Shown here piece by piece: positions 15,528 through 23,668 of a stretch of DNA of 41,008 nucleotides (within the stretch, counting starts at the first letter, position 1; each line of letters opens with the position of its first letter). The position numbers and the translations under genes were made by a program. The notes below the pieces were generated by a model. It was given only the letters and a program-made list of their open reading frames with translations. It did not search any database and was not told the DNA's origin. Source of the DNA: Crenarchaeota archaeon 13_1_40CM_3_52_17 (GTDB lineage: Archaea > Thermoproteota > Bathyarchaeia > 40CM-2-53-6); assembly GCA_001918745.1 (NCBI GenBank), contig MNGN01000022.1:1-41008 (forward strand), written 5' to 3'.

Positions 15528-15923
15528 TCAGCCCTTTCGGCGAACGACCATGTTCCGTCCCATGACGCTCCAGTACTCGACTTCGATTCCGGAAGTCATC
15601 TTGTTCTTCAAGTCCTCGTCATCAGGCATAGGTGTTTCGAATGTCTGATAGTTCTCCATATCCATCACTTGGAGAAGATTTCCGGAGATGGAAAGAACTT
15701 GTCCGGTTCGCTTGTCTATGAGCGGGACCTCGGCTTTACCGTCAACAGGGCTGATGAGGTTCTTCTTCTGGCCTGTGAACGCGCTTATCGCAACGATCCT
15801 TGCCTTTGCGGATCCGTGCTTGCCGGGCTTGGATTTCTCGAACTCTACAATCCTGCACGGTTCACCGTCAATGAGGACGTACTGGCCAATCTTCAAACTG
15901 CCAACTTCGACCGGCTTGCTCAT
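15528..15923 (-). CDS. translation factor aIF5A (hypusine-containing)
   Basis: The 131-residue protein is aIF5A, the archaeal counterpart of eIF5A and EF-P that relieves ribosome stalling. The KOW-like N domain contains the hypusination loop 'KSKPGKHGSAKARI', with Lys35 between PG and HG as the modified residue. The OB-fold C domain follows ('GQVLSISGNLLQVMDMEN', 'EVEYWSVMGRNMVVRR'). A longer frame starts at 15962, but ATG 15923 matches the family's 'MSKPVEVGSLK' N-terminus and lies downstream of a TATA-like box, so I chose it. It is the first gene of a unit with DHS, its modifying enzyme. Confidence 0.96.
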   Translation of the reverse strand: MSKPVEVGSLKIGQYVLIDGEPCRIVEFEKSKPGKHGSAKARIVAISAFTGQKKNLISPVDGKAEVPLIDKRTGQVLSISGNLLQVMDMENYQTFETPMPDDEDLKNKMTSGIEVEYWSVMGRNMVVRRKG

Positions 15924-15960
15924 GAAACTGCGTCCCGACCGCGAGCAGTCCAAGGACTGC

Positions 15961-15969
15961 ATCTAAAAG
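15961..15969 (-). promoter_or_regulatory. TATA-like box of the aIF5A-DHS-SRP54 unit
   Basis: On the minus strand 'CTTTTAGAT' lies 38-46 bases before the ATG at 15923. Transcription would start near 15937, giving a leader of about 14 bases and placing the box inside the longer alternative frame, which argues for the shorter start. Inference from spacing. Confidence 0.45.
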
Positions 15970-16047
15970 ACTTCGCGTGATTCAAGGGCTATTCCTAGAG
16001 AATTCTTTTCAACTGGTCCATTCCCGTTCTCCACGATCTGGAAAGCC

Positions 16048-16887
16048 ATGCCCAAGGCAGTCGGCATCCTAGCCAAGAAAGGTTCGAAAGAAATCCTCAC
16101 CGAGGCAAAGAGGATTCACAAAATAATTGATCAGCACGGCTTCAGATCTGTTCCCGACCAAGATCTAGGCGTATCGGCGAGGATTCCGGGGAGCAGGCCT
16201 CTCAAGCGAATGGACATCGCGCTCCTAGTAACGCTAGGAGGAGATGGGACGGTACTGAAAGCAGCTAAGGAGATGTTGAAACCAAAAACCCCGATCCTAG
16301 CGGTAAACATGGGCCGCAGAGGCTACCTCACCGAGGTCGAGCCTTCCGAGTTCGAAACTGCCTTCACTAAGTGGGAGAAAGGCCGCTATGAGCTGGAGGA
16401 GCAATGGAAACTCCTAGTGATTCACAAGAATCAAGTTGCAGGGGAAGCGCTTAATGAGGCACTCCTACTCCCCACCATTCCAGCGAAAATGCTCAACCTC
16501 AATCTAACCCTCCGGGGCAAACAGGTTTTCCAGGCTCGCGCCGATGGAATCATCGTCTCGACTCCAACCGGCTCGACAGCACACTCCTTCTCGGCTGGAG
16601 GACCAGTTCTCGAAACCTCAATGGATAACCTATCACTAACGCTGATAGCCCCTCTCCAGCCAGTCAAGTCAATCGTAGTACCGGTGAAGGCAGCCGTCCA
16701 ACTGCGGGTGGCAGAACCGGGTCCAAGCGCTAACCTGGTGATAGACGGCCGCCTTGAACGAGAAATAGGAATTGGGCAATCGCTATCGTTCAGAAAATCC
16801 CCAAACAGTACGTTTTTCGTCAGGTTCGGCGACTCATTTCTCCAGAGGAGTCTCAGGAGATTATCCTCCGAAAGGGAAAACGGTTGA
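16048..16887 (+). CDS. nadK: NAD kinase
   Basis: The 279-residue enzyme phosphorylates NAD to NADP using ATP or polyphosphate. It has the diagnostic 'LVTLGGDGTVLKAAKEM' GGDG motif (about 71-87), 'PILAVNMGRRGYLTEVEPSE' and 'ADGIIVSTPTGSTAHSFSAGG', all conserved in PpnK/NadK. The end 'VIDGRLEREIGIGQSLSF' fits the C-terminal beta domain. Length is normal for archaea. ATG start. It overlaps the next gene (Nob1) by 4 bases (TTGA), implying co-translation, and diverges from aIF5A. Confidence 0.96.
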   Translation: MPKAVGILAKKGSKEILTEAKRIHKIIDQHGFRSVPDQDLGVSARIPGSRPLKRMDIALLVTLGGDGTVLKAAKEMLKPKTPILAVNMGRRGYLTEVEPSEFETAFTKWEKGRYELEEQWKLLVIHKNQVAGEALNEALLLPTIPAKMLNLNLTLRGKQVFQARADGIIVSTPTGSTAHSFSAGGPVLETSMDNLSLTLIAPLQPVKSIVVPVKAAVQLRVAEPGPSANLVIDGRLEREIGIGQSLSFRKSPNSTFFVRFGDSFLQRSLRRLSSERENG

Positions 16888-17438
16888 AAGTGCTCGTCCT
16901 GGATACGTCAGCCTTCATCATGGGCTTCAACCCAACCCGGCCTGGTGAGGCGTACACGGTCCCAGCTGTAGAGGACGAGCTGTTGAGGGGGACGATGACA
17001 CAGCTACGATTTCACGTGAACAAGGAAAAGGGTAAGGTGATCCTCAGGTTCCCATCTTCCCGCGCTATGGAAACAGTTCAAGCAGTCAGCACCAAAGCAG
17101 GTGAGAAGGGCCATGTTTCACAAGCCGATCGAGAGGTCGTCGCTCTCGCCCTAGACCTGAAACAAGATGGACAAGACCCCGTAATAGTAAGCGATGACTA
17201 TGCGGTGCAGAACATGGCTGAGCATCTTCATCTCAACTACGGATCGCTGGCAAATTTTGGGATCGCCCACAAGTTCAACTGGATAATGTACTGCCCAGCA
17301 TGCCATCGAAGATCCACAGGACCCGAAAAGACTTGTAGAGTGTGTGGGACCGAGCTCAAGAGAAAGGTGTTATCTCGATCCAAAATATCTCAGGCTAATT
17401 CAGTGGAGATGAATCCTCACGACAAAACAGAATCCTAA
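16884..17438 (+). CDS. nob1: Nob1 ribosome-maturation endonuclease (PIN + Zn ribbon)
   Basis: The 184-residue protein is the archaeal Nob1, which cuts the 3' end of 16S rRNA precursor in the small subunit. The PIN domain starts 'VLVLDTSAFIMGF' with the catalytic Asp7, includes 'AVEDELLRG', 'VSQADREVVALALDL' and 'VIVSDDYAVQNMAEHL' with further acidic residues, then a zinc ribbon 'CPACHRRS..CRVCG' (two Cys-x2-Cys pairs). The order PIN-ribbon separates it from VapC toxins. Start TTG 16884 overlaps the NAD kinase stop by 4 bases. Confidence 0.94.
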   Translation: MKVLVLDTSAFIMGFNPTRPGEAYTVPAVEDELLRGTMTQLRFHVNKEKGKVILRFPSSRAMETVQAVSTKAGEKGHVSQADREVVALALDLKQDGQDPVIVSDDYAVQNMAEHLHLNYGSLANFGIAHKFNWIMYCPACHRRSTGPEKTCRVCGTELKRKVLSRSKISQANSVEMNPHDKTES

Positions 17439-17514
17439 ACACCACGAGTCAGGTCCTACCCGGGTCACAGGGATTGGTGGGGTATTCTTCAAGGCCAAAG
17501 ACCCTGGAAAACTG

Positions 17515-17856
17515 ATGTCATGGTACACAACCCATCTGGGCGTCAAACCTGAAAGCGAAGGATCAAGCACGACCATGTTTCAATGGCTAGAGAAGGATGA
17601 TACGAAGCAAGTCGGTTACACTGTCTGGTCGATTTTTCCGCATGACACGAAGTATTTTGATCCGAGTGCCTCGCCTTTCATGATCAACTTTCGAGTCAAG
17701 GATCTTGACAGACTATTGGATCAGCTGAAGCGAGAAGGCGTGAAAGTCGACGAGAAGAGACAAGAATACCCTTACGGCAAGTTCGGATGGATCCTCGACC
17801 CAGACGGTAACAGGATCGAGCTTTGGGAGCCGAAGGGAGAGCCTCCTCCAGAATGA
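17515..17856 (+). CDS. VOC/glyoxalase-superfamily protein, 5' end uncertain
   Basis: The annotated 113 residues form a VOC domain: 'MSWYTTHLGVKPESEG', 'FMINFRVKDLDRLLDQLKRE', and the closing 'ILDPDGNRIELWEPKG' with the ligand Glu. However, the frame continues upstream without a stop from 17413 and encodes 'VTGIGGVFFKAKDPGKL' just before the ATG, which is the normal first beta strand of this family. No ATG, GTG or TTG lies there, so the true start must be rare, or an indel hides it. Function within the VOC superfamily is unknown. Confidence 0.8.
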   Translation: MSWYTTHLGVKPESEGSSTTMFQWLEKDDTKQVGYTVWSIFPHDTKYFDPSASPFMINFRVKDLDRLLDQLKREGVKVDEKRQEYPYGKFGWILDPDGNRIELWEPKGEPPPE

Positions 17857-17934
17857 TTACTCTGGTACTGGCATGTGAGGCATTTTCAGAAGAATTAAAT
17901 CCAGTAGCCAGCCGAGCGTGGGATTGATACAGCG

Positions 17935-18672
17935 TTGCTGAAGACAGAGACCAATCTTTACGATGACATGTCGAAAGGGCATGTTGACCCTTCGAAATGG
18001 AAGATTCTCAGCTTCCCAATGGGCAATGGCGAGAACTGGGTCTGGGAGGAACCAAAAGCCAAGATTTCATCCCGAAATGGCGGTCTCGCGCTGACCGTAG
18101 ATCCATTCACACGGAAGCATGACAAGATCCATATGTTCGACGATCCGAAACAACTGTACGCCTCGACGAGAACCTTTCCAGTATCACGTGATCAGGTGAC
18201 GGTCTTCGAGGCTGAGATGGGGGCGGAGACTTATCGAAGCAATGCTGAGGATTTGCAGGACGCGTTCGCGGGCCTCATACTCATGGACTTCTCGACCGGT
18301 ATGATATTCGACTTCATTACAACCGGAAAGAAGATAGGAGCAATCTATGAGCGTCTACTAATTCCTGGAGTGACAGACCAGAAGACTGCATTCACCTATG
18401 TGATTGAGTCACCGTTTTCGGGGGTTCGTACGAAGCCCGAAATGATGCACCGTTACACGGTTAGAATAGATGCGCAGAAAAAGAGAGCGGAATGGATCGT
18501 CGATGGAAAGGAATTCTTCAAGACAGAAAGCCTCCCAGTATCTCCCAAGGACATTCTCGTAGGCTGGGGACTCTTCACACTCAAGCCTGTCGACCTAGAG
18601 AAGGGCAGCACGTCAATCCATGGCCAAGGCGCGACTGGGATCTGGAAGAACTTCAGATACTCGATCCCCTGA
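17935..18672 (+). CDS. beta-sandwich protein, DUF6081-like
   Basis: The 245-residue protein is rich in beta strands with no membrane segment. Features such as 'LYDDMSKGHVDPSKWKI', 'GGLALTVDPFTRKHD', 'VFEAEMGAETYR' and the end 'GIWKNFRYSIP' are reminiscent of concanavalin/glucanase-like jelly rolls and, from memory, of DUF6081 proteins. No catalytic glutamates of the classical glycoside hydrolase 16 motif are seen, so enzyme activity is not claimed. The start is TTG 17935. It stands alone between the VOC gene and the convergent FAD oxidoreductase. Confidence 0.65.
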   Translation: MLKTETNLYDDMSKGHVDPSKWKILSFPMGNGENWVWEEPKAKISSRNGGLALTVDPFTRKHDKIHMFDDPKQLYASTRTFPVSRDQVTVFEAEMGAETYRSNAEDLQDAFAGLILMDFSTGMIFDFITTGKKIGAIYERLLIPGVTDQKTAFTYVIESPFSGVRTKPEMMHRYTVRIDAQKKRAEWIVDGKEFFKTESLPVSPKDILVGWGLFTLKPVDLEKGSTSIHGQGATGIWKNFRYSIP

Positions 18673-18708
18673 GAAAACACGGGCGACTCGATGGCCCCGG
18701 ATACCTTC

Positions 18709-20052
18709 CTAGGCTATCACTTTCGGCGCGTCGTTAATCATACTGGTGACCAACTCATAATCCCAAGGACCCTTGGACCTGATCGACGTCCTTTGCTTGA
18801 GATTGATGTACCCTATATTGCCTAGCTTCTGAACCAGCCAAGCAGCGTAAGCCGGTGACCCCGTAGCCCCTGGAGAGTTGTAGTTGGTAATGTGGTAGGA
18901 CAAGGGGCCCTTGACCTCGATAGCTTCTTTGATGAAGTTCCCATGTCGATCGATTACTTGAGCACGGACTCCTGCAATGCCAGGTTTGACCAGATAGTCT
19001 AGTTTGAGTTCTGGAATAAACTCCTGCGCCCTTCTGGCCATTTCCGACTTGAAAATGGACGATTTCCATTCTTCGCCCGCTAGTGTCAGGAAATCCTTGT
19101 TGTAAAGGAGAGCGATCTTGTTCATCATCGGCGGCTCCAGAAGCTTCTCCAAGGCTTGTATCGGGTTTTTGAAAAAGCCCTTGTAAGTGTAGGGTCCGGC
19201 AACAGGGACGGCGTTAGGTCCTATCTCTCGACGCCCATCGGCGCGGCATATCCAGTGGGGATCAAGGAAGGGCAGTTCGGGATGTTGCGCCACAGTGTAG
19301 ATATTTCTCGTGGCAAGGTATCTCCATTCCTCTCCGATTTCCCAGTATTCTCCACGGAAGTTGAGATCGGCGTATTCTCTTCCGACGCCTAGCATGTGGG
19401 CTATGCGCATTGAGTTTCCTCCAGCGCAGTTCACCAGAAGCCGAGTCCGTATCGGCTCAGCTCCATTTTTCGGCTGAATCTCCAAGAGATCTTTGGTTAC
19501 TTGGATCGATTTGACTTCGAAACCGAGAATGAACCTGACTCCTTCTCGTTCCGCGTCTCCCTGCAACGATCGCGTGAACGAGGGATAGTCGACTGAGGTG
19601 TCCGTCTTCGACCATATTGCCCCGTGAGACCTTACATGGGGCTCAAGTCCGCGCACGTCCTCCGCGGATAGAATTTCCAGCTCGTCCTCTCCCATCCCGT
19701 TCTCCAGACCCCAGTGATAGTACTTCTCCACACGGTTCATATCCGCATCTCGTGTCGCCGCCTCCAATGTTGTCACTGGCGACCAGGGCAGGCCTCGCTC
19801 TTTCGCGTATGATTTCCACATTCCATAGGCTGCTTGGGACGATCGCGCGAAGACTCGGCGTTTGACCGGGTCTAGGTAGAAGGGGCGATGGACGACTCCA
19901 GTATTCCTCTTGGAAGTGTGAACCGCAACCTGCTGCTCTTTCTCAATGACTGCGATTCGGCCTTCATACTGGTTCCCCAGCCAGTAGGAAAGAGATGTCC
20001 CGAGAATTCCCCCGCCAATGATAGTCACGTCCCACGGTTCCAGCGATGCCAA
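18709..20052 (-). CDS. FAD-dependent oxidoreductase (DAO / L-2-hydroxyglutarate oxidase-like)
   Basis: The 447-residue flavoprotein has the dinucleotide-binding motif 'DVTIIGGGILGTSLSYWLG' (about 8-26) and 'IAVIEKEQQVAVHTSKRNTG', then 'RLLVNCAGGNSMRIAHMLG' and the C-terminal 'PGATGSPAYAAWLVQKLG'. The block around 'TSKRNTGVVHRPFYLDPVKR' resembles the 'S.RNSGVvH.G.yy.P' signature of L-2-hydroxyglutarate oxidase LhgO and relatives. It probably oxidises a 2-hydroxyacid or related compound; the exact substrate is open. The start is TTG 20052, with a TATA-like 'GAATATAGC' about 40 bases upstream on the minus strand. Confidence 0.82.
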   Translation of the reverse strand: MASLEPWDVTIIGGGILGTSLSYWLGNQYEGRIAVIEKEQQVAVHTSKRNTGVVHRPFYLDPVKRRVFARSSQAAYGMWKSYAKERGLPWSPVTTLEAATRDADMNRVEKYYHWGLENGMGEDELEILSAEDVRGLEPHVRSHGAIWSKTDTSVDYPSFTRSLQGDAEREGVRFILGFEVKSIQVTKDLLEIQPKNGAEPIRTRLLVNCAGGNSMRIAHMLGVGREYADLNFRGEYWEIGEEWRYLATRNIYTVAQHPELPFLDPHWICRADGRREIGPNAVPVAGPYTYKGFFKNPIQALEKLLEPPMMNKIALLYNKDFLTLAGEEWKSSIFKSEMARRAQEFIPELKLDYLVKPGIAGVRAQVIDRHGNFIKEAIEVKGPLSYHITNYNSPGATGSPAYAAWLVQKLGNIGYINLKQRTSIRSKGPWDYELVTSMINDAPKVIA

Positions 20053-20125
20053 GAGGACACCAAGTGGAAAGATGTTCAGTATGCTATATTCGGGTTATGC
20101 ATTACTTTCCTGAAACCGACAAGAA

Positions 20126-21052
20126 TCACATTCTAGCGAGTTGGAGGTACTCGGCTTCTATCTTTCCCCCGGTTTTTAGGTAGAGGAGGGCCCCCGGAGC
20201 CAAACTGTCCAAGTAGGAGAACGTGTAAACAACCATCTTGCTCTGGCCGAGGTTTTTCGCAATTTTTGAGATCTCGAACATCAAAGCGGACCCGATTCTC
20301 TTTCCTCGATGCTCAGGATCAACAAAGGCTCCTCGGAACCAGGCCACGCCCGATTCATAATAGTCTGGAATGATCCCGACTAGCCCCGCAGGCTCCTTGT
20401 CCAAGCTAGAGAGAAACCATCTAGCTCTACGCGATCCGTCTTCCTTGATTGCATTCGCAACCGTGGCAATGCCGCCCTCTTCCTCTGTCCTCCAGTCCCA
20501 ATAGGGGCTCAAGGCTCGGAGGTACAAGTTACTGGCGCGATCAATCGTTTCCTCAGTGACTTCTTGGGTTTCTAGCCGGGCGTCTCCGATATCTGGTATC
20601 TCATTTACTTTCCAGACTATCCGAAAGTCTCGTCGCAGCGGTTTGAACCCGAACTTCCGGTAAGCGTCAACGTAAGGCTGAATTGCCGGAGTAGTTGCTC
20701 GCAGGAATTCTGGTTTCTTCGATTCTACATGTGTGATCGCTCTGGCAAGAAGGCTCTCGACTAGGGAAGTTCTGTGCGTCGCGCGTCTAACGCTGAGGTA
20801 TCTTATCACAAACCACTTGTCTCGGGGAAGAAGTGTCGCAGCCACCCATCCGATGGGCACACCATTCTCTTCAGCGACGAAGCAACCATCAGAGTCGAAT
20901 CGGGGTGAGGATAGGGCGGCCCGTGTCCGTTGGGCATCTGCAAAGCTGCCGAGGGCATCGTTCAGAACGTCTAGTAACGATGACTCTTCGCCGCTAGAGA
21001 AGTGTCTGATCAAGACGCCTGATGGTTTTTCGGTGTGGACCGTCTCGGCCAT
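20126..21052 (-). CDS. tandem GNAT acetyltransferase
   Basis: The 308-residue protein consists of two GNAT folds. The N-terminal half (about 12-145) has 'GCFVAEENGVPIGWVAATLL' and 'VIRYLSVRRATHRTSLVESL', where the acetyl-CoA P-loop (Q/R-x-x-G-x-G/A) is degenerate. The C-terminal half (about 160-308) has 'FRGAFVDPEHRGKRIGSALM', an intact CoA-binding loop. Only the second half is likely to bind acetyl-CoA well. The target is unknown. The start is ATG. It ends 73 bases before the FAD oxidoreductase start and begins 2 bases after the stop of the ABC-2 permease upstream, so it may be the tail of that operon. Confidence 0.83.
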   Translation of the reverse strand: MAETVHTEKPSGVLIRHFSSGEESSLLDVLNDALGSFADAQRTRAALSSPRFDSDGCFVAEENGVPIGWVAATLLPRDKWFVIRYLSVRRATHRTSLVESLLARAITHVESKKPEFLRATTPAIQPYVDAYRKFGFKPLRRDFRIVWKVNEIPDIGDARLETQEVTEETIDRASNLYLRALSPYWDWRTEEEGGIATVANAIKEDGSRRARWFLSSLDKEPAGLVGIIPDYYESGVAWFRGAFVDPEHRGKRIGSALMFEISKIAKNLGQSKMVVYTFSYLDSLAPGALLYLKTGGKIEAEYLQLARM

Positions 21053-21054
21053 TT

Positions 21055-21867
21055 TCAGGGTTTTCCGTTGAGTCTAATGTTTCTGAGAATAGTCCAATAT
21101 GCGAGGGCTCCCAAGACCGCGAGCAGAAGAGAAGTGGCGAGAAGATTCGCTAGGACACCGGCGTCCAGGGGATTCCCGCCAAAGGCAGAAGTTCGAAGGA
21201 CTCCGGCCGCGAGGCTGAGAGGATTATACTCAGCTATCGTAGCCACGGGCGCGGGAAGATACTGCGCTATCGTTTGCGCAGGGTAGAAGACAGTGCTGAT
21301 CGTAATCATAGATACCTGAAGGGCTTGCGCGTAAACCCAGTAGATCTCACCTCGTCGGGACACGCTGGCGAAGAAGGCTGCCAGACCCGCGATCCCTGTC
21401 GCGAGGACGAAAAGGAAGGGAATGAGCAGGAGGGCGTACGCGATTCCCTGAACGGGTATTGCTGTGGGTCCTAGGAATGACAGTGCAACATACGCTATCG
21501 CTAGCAGCGCGCCGGAATATACTATGCCCCCGAGGCCTCCTGATATGATGTAAGCTCCCACTAAACCACGTGTTCGGATTGGAAGTGTGAGGTAGTATTG
21601 GACGACCCCTTCTCGAAGCGCGAGCCAGATTCGTCTCCCGGTATCCGTGGCAGCGGAAAACAAGCCCACTACGACGATCCCGGGCACGAGAAACTGAAAA
21701 TAGGTAAGCCCTGCGAACCTTGTAGGGATCAATCTCCCGTAGACAAGTCCCACGACTAGCATGTCAGAGAGGCTGAGGCTTATCAACACCGCCATCAACC
21801 ACTTGGTCCGGAAAAAGTAGGAGAAGTCTGTCCGTGCTATTCGTACCAGCCGTGAGAGATGACTCAA
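21055..21867 (-). CDS. ABC-2 type transport permease
   Basis: The 270-residue membrane protein has six hydrophobic segments and the ABC-2 layout: cytoplasmic N-terminus 'RLVRIARTDFSYFFRTKWLM', then 'YFQFLVPGIVVVGLFSAATD' (the 'lvPGil' motif), and late segments 'AEYNPLSLAAGVLRTSAFGG' with the NPls motif. It likely pairs with the second permease and the ATPase upstream to export a lipid, drug or polymer. Its start overlaps the upstream permease stop by 4 bases (ATGA), showing tight translational coupling. Confidence 0.88.
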   Translation of the reverse strand: MSHLSRLVRIARTDFSYFFRTKWLMAVLISLSLSDMLVVGLVYGRLIPTRFAGLTYFQFLVPGIVVVGLFSAATDTGRRIWLALREGVVQYYLTLPIRTRGLVGAYIISGGLGGIVYSGALLAIAYVALSFLGPTAIPVQGIAYALLLIPFLFVLATGIAGLAAFFASVSRRGEIYWVYAQALQVSMITISTVFYPAQTIAQYLPAPVATIAEYNPLSLAAGVLRTSAFGGNPLDAGVLANLLATSLLLAVLGALAYWTILRNIRLNGKP

Positions 21868-22628
21868 GCCGCTTTCACACCTTCAATGACTTTGTCAACG
21901 ATTCTCGCACTCAACGAGAGTGTTCCGACGGCTACAGCGGTCACGACCGCCGCCGCTAAGACTGGGTCTAGCAGGAAGTTCGGGTCGAAGCCTAGAACCC
22001 ATCTGGTCAAGTCCGCGCCGTAGGTTAGAGGACTGAAGATCGAAATCGGAGAGTAGAAGCTTGGCATGAAGATCAACGGGTAGAAGGCGGTGCTGAACCG
22101 GACGATCAACGCTGATAGCCCGGCGAGGAATGCGCTGTAAATGTCCACGGACTTGAACGCAATGAACGACATTGAAACCATTATTCCCGTGATTCCCAGT
22201 CCGAGAAGAAACATCGAGATCAACGCAAATACAGCGCCTTGAATTGTAAGATCGCCAACAAACCATAGAACCCCGATTAGGGGCGGGAGAACCTTGATCA
22301 TCGTGTTCGCGACCCCATAGATCGCTTGAGCTGCTAGAAATCCTCCTCGAGAGACCGGGAGAGAGAGGAAGTATGGCAATTCTCCCTCATGCGCATGTTC
22401 GACTAAGTGTCGGCCCACATCTGCTCCAGAATCGAATACTGTGATGACCATTAGTCCAATCGCATAGAAGAAGAAGTAATTCGGGACTGCTGTCGATACT
22501 AGCTTTGACATCAGGGACCCGTAGACCGCTATCTGTAACCCGAATAGCGCCCAAGCGAGAACGAACCACGTCCGCTCCGATAGTAGGATCCTGACGTTGT
22601 AGGCGGCGAGAATCAGCACACGATTCAT
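21864..22628 (-). CDS. ABC-2 type transport permease
   Basis: The 254-residue membrane protein has about six helices and the same general plan as its neighbour: 'ILAAYNVRILLSERTWFVLA' at the N-terminus, 'YFFFYAIGLMVITVFDSGAD' in the position of the ABC-2 signature, and 'ISIFSPLTYGADLTRWVLGF' near the C-terminus. It overlaps the ATPase stop and the next permease start by 4 bases each. Two different permeases with one ATPase suggest a heteromeric exporter. The substrate is unknown. Confidence 0.87.
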   Translation of the reverse strand: MNRVLILAAYNVRILLSERTWFVLAWALFGLQIAVYGSLMSKLVSTAVPNYFFFYAIGLMVITVFDSGADVGRHLVEHAHEGELPYFLSLPVSRGGFLAAQAIYGVANTMIKVLPPLIGVLWFVGDLTIQGAVFALISMFLLGLGITGIMVSMSFIAFKSVDIYSAFLAGLSALIVRFSTAFYPLIFMPSFYSPISIFSPLTYGADLTRWVLGFDPNFLLDPVLAAAVVTAVAVGTLSLSARIVDKVIEGVKAA

Positions 22629-23569
22629 GGTTGATCCGCCAGGGCTTTGCCCGTGAAGTGGAGGAAGACATCGTCGAGGGACGGCTCGGTAATCCTGATA
22701 GATGCGATCTTCGCACCTGCCACATAACTAGCGGATGTCATCTTTGGAACCCAGTCTTCCGCTCTCGAAACCTTCGCCCGCAACTGATTGCCCTCCGGTG
22801 ACATCGAGACCTCGCCCCCGAGTCCATTGAGGCTATCCACTAGCTTCTCGGAAACAGGGTCTTCGAAATCCACTTCAACAATATCTCCACCAGCGATCGC
22901 GTCCTTCAGCTTTGGAATGGTATCGCACACGACCCTTTGGCCCTGGTGCAGGATCGTGACCCTGTCGGCAAGGTATTCCGCCTCTCGAACCTCGTTCGTC
23001 GCAACTATGATCGTGGACCCCTGATCTCGCAACTCGCGGATCTTGTCCCAGATCTTCCTCTTCCCCCGAAGATCCACCTGGCTCGTCGGCTCGTCGAAGA
23101 TAGCTAGCTTTGGCCGTTGAATGAGGACCTTGGCGGTTTCCAGCCGTTTTGCTTGGCCGCCTGACAGGTGCATGAACAACTTGTCACGCGACTCCCACAA
23201 TTCCAAGTCCTTCATCGTGCGCTCGATCAAATCCTGCCGTTTCGCGGGGTCGATATCGAACATGGAAGCGTGAAACCTCAGGATTGAAGAGGGCTTGTGA
23301 CGCCAGAAACCTCTCGCTTCCTGGAAGGCTATTCCCATGACCTCTCGAACCTTGGTCCCGTCTTCAACAACGTCAATTCCGACAACCTTGGCAGTGCCTG
23401 AGGTCGGCTTTAGAATCGTGCAGAGAATCATCAGAAGAGTGGTCTTGCCCGAGCCATTTGGGCCTAGAATTACCATTATCTCGCCCTCGTTGACTGTGAA
23501 GTTCAAGCCGCGAAGGGCGTCGGTTTTTCCGTACCTCTTCGAGAGGCTTAGCGTTTCTACTGCAAACAA
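22625..23569 (-). CDS. ABC-2 exporter ATP-binding protein
   Basis: The ATPase shows Walker A 'LGPNGSGKTTLLM', Q-loop 'GIAFQEARG', signature 'LSGGQAKRLETAKVL', Walker B 'KLAIFDEPTSQVD' and a C-terminal domain ending 'RITEPSLDDVFLHFTGKAL', typical of daunorubicin-resistance-like exporters. The signature is LSGGQAKR, close to the usual LSGGxxRR. The longest frame starts at ATG 23632, but a TATA-like box at 23602-23609 lies inside that extension, and TTG 23569 ('LFAVETLSLSKRYG') fits the family's N-terminus, so I place the start there. First gene of a three-gene operon, possibly with the GNAT gene behind. Confidence 0.92.
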   Translation of the reverse strand: MFAVETLSLSKRYGKTDALRGLNFTVNEGEIMVILGPNGSGKTTLLMILCTILKPTSGTAKVVGIDVVEDGTKVREVMGIAFQEARGFWRHKPSSILRFHASMFDIDPAKRQDLIERTMKDLELWESRDKLFMHLSGGQAKRLETAKVLIQRPKLAIFDEPTSQVDLRGKRKIWDKIRELRDQGSTIIVATNEVREAEYLADRVTILHQGQRVVCDTIPKLKDAIAGGDIVEVDFEDPVSEKLVDSLNGLGGEVSMSPEGNQLRAKVSRAEDWVPKMTSASYVAGAKIASIRITEPSLDDVFLHFTGKALADQP

Positions 23570-23601
23570 GCTTGGGGAAACGTTTGTTCGTGGAGATGGG
23601 C

Positions 23602-23609
23602 GATAAAAA
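23602..23609 (-). promoter_or_regulatory. TATA-like box of the ABC-2 exporter operon
   Basis: The minus strand reads 'TTTTTATC' 33-40 bases before TTG 23569, which would give a leader of roughly 8 bases. It overlaps the extended frame to 23632 and so favours the shorter start. Confidence 0.45.
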
Positions 23610-23649
23610 TGTTGAACCAGCGCAATGGTCATAGGAATGTTATCAACAA

Positions 23650-23656
23650 GAGGTGA
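23650..23656 (+). promoter_or_regulatory. strong Shine-Dalgarno for LLM oxidoreductase
   Basis: 'gaggtga' is fully complementary to the archaeal 16S 3' end consensus and lies 12 bases before ATG 23669, supporting that start. Most other genes in the window lack such a clear site. Confidence 0.5.
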
Positions 23657-23668
23657 ATTGCTTGCGAT

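Noticed and set aside
23569-23632. Extended N-terminus of the ABC-2 ATPase from ATG 23632
   Set aside because: A TATA-like box lies inside the extension and the family starts near TTG 23569.
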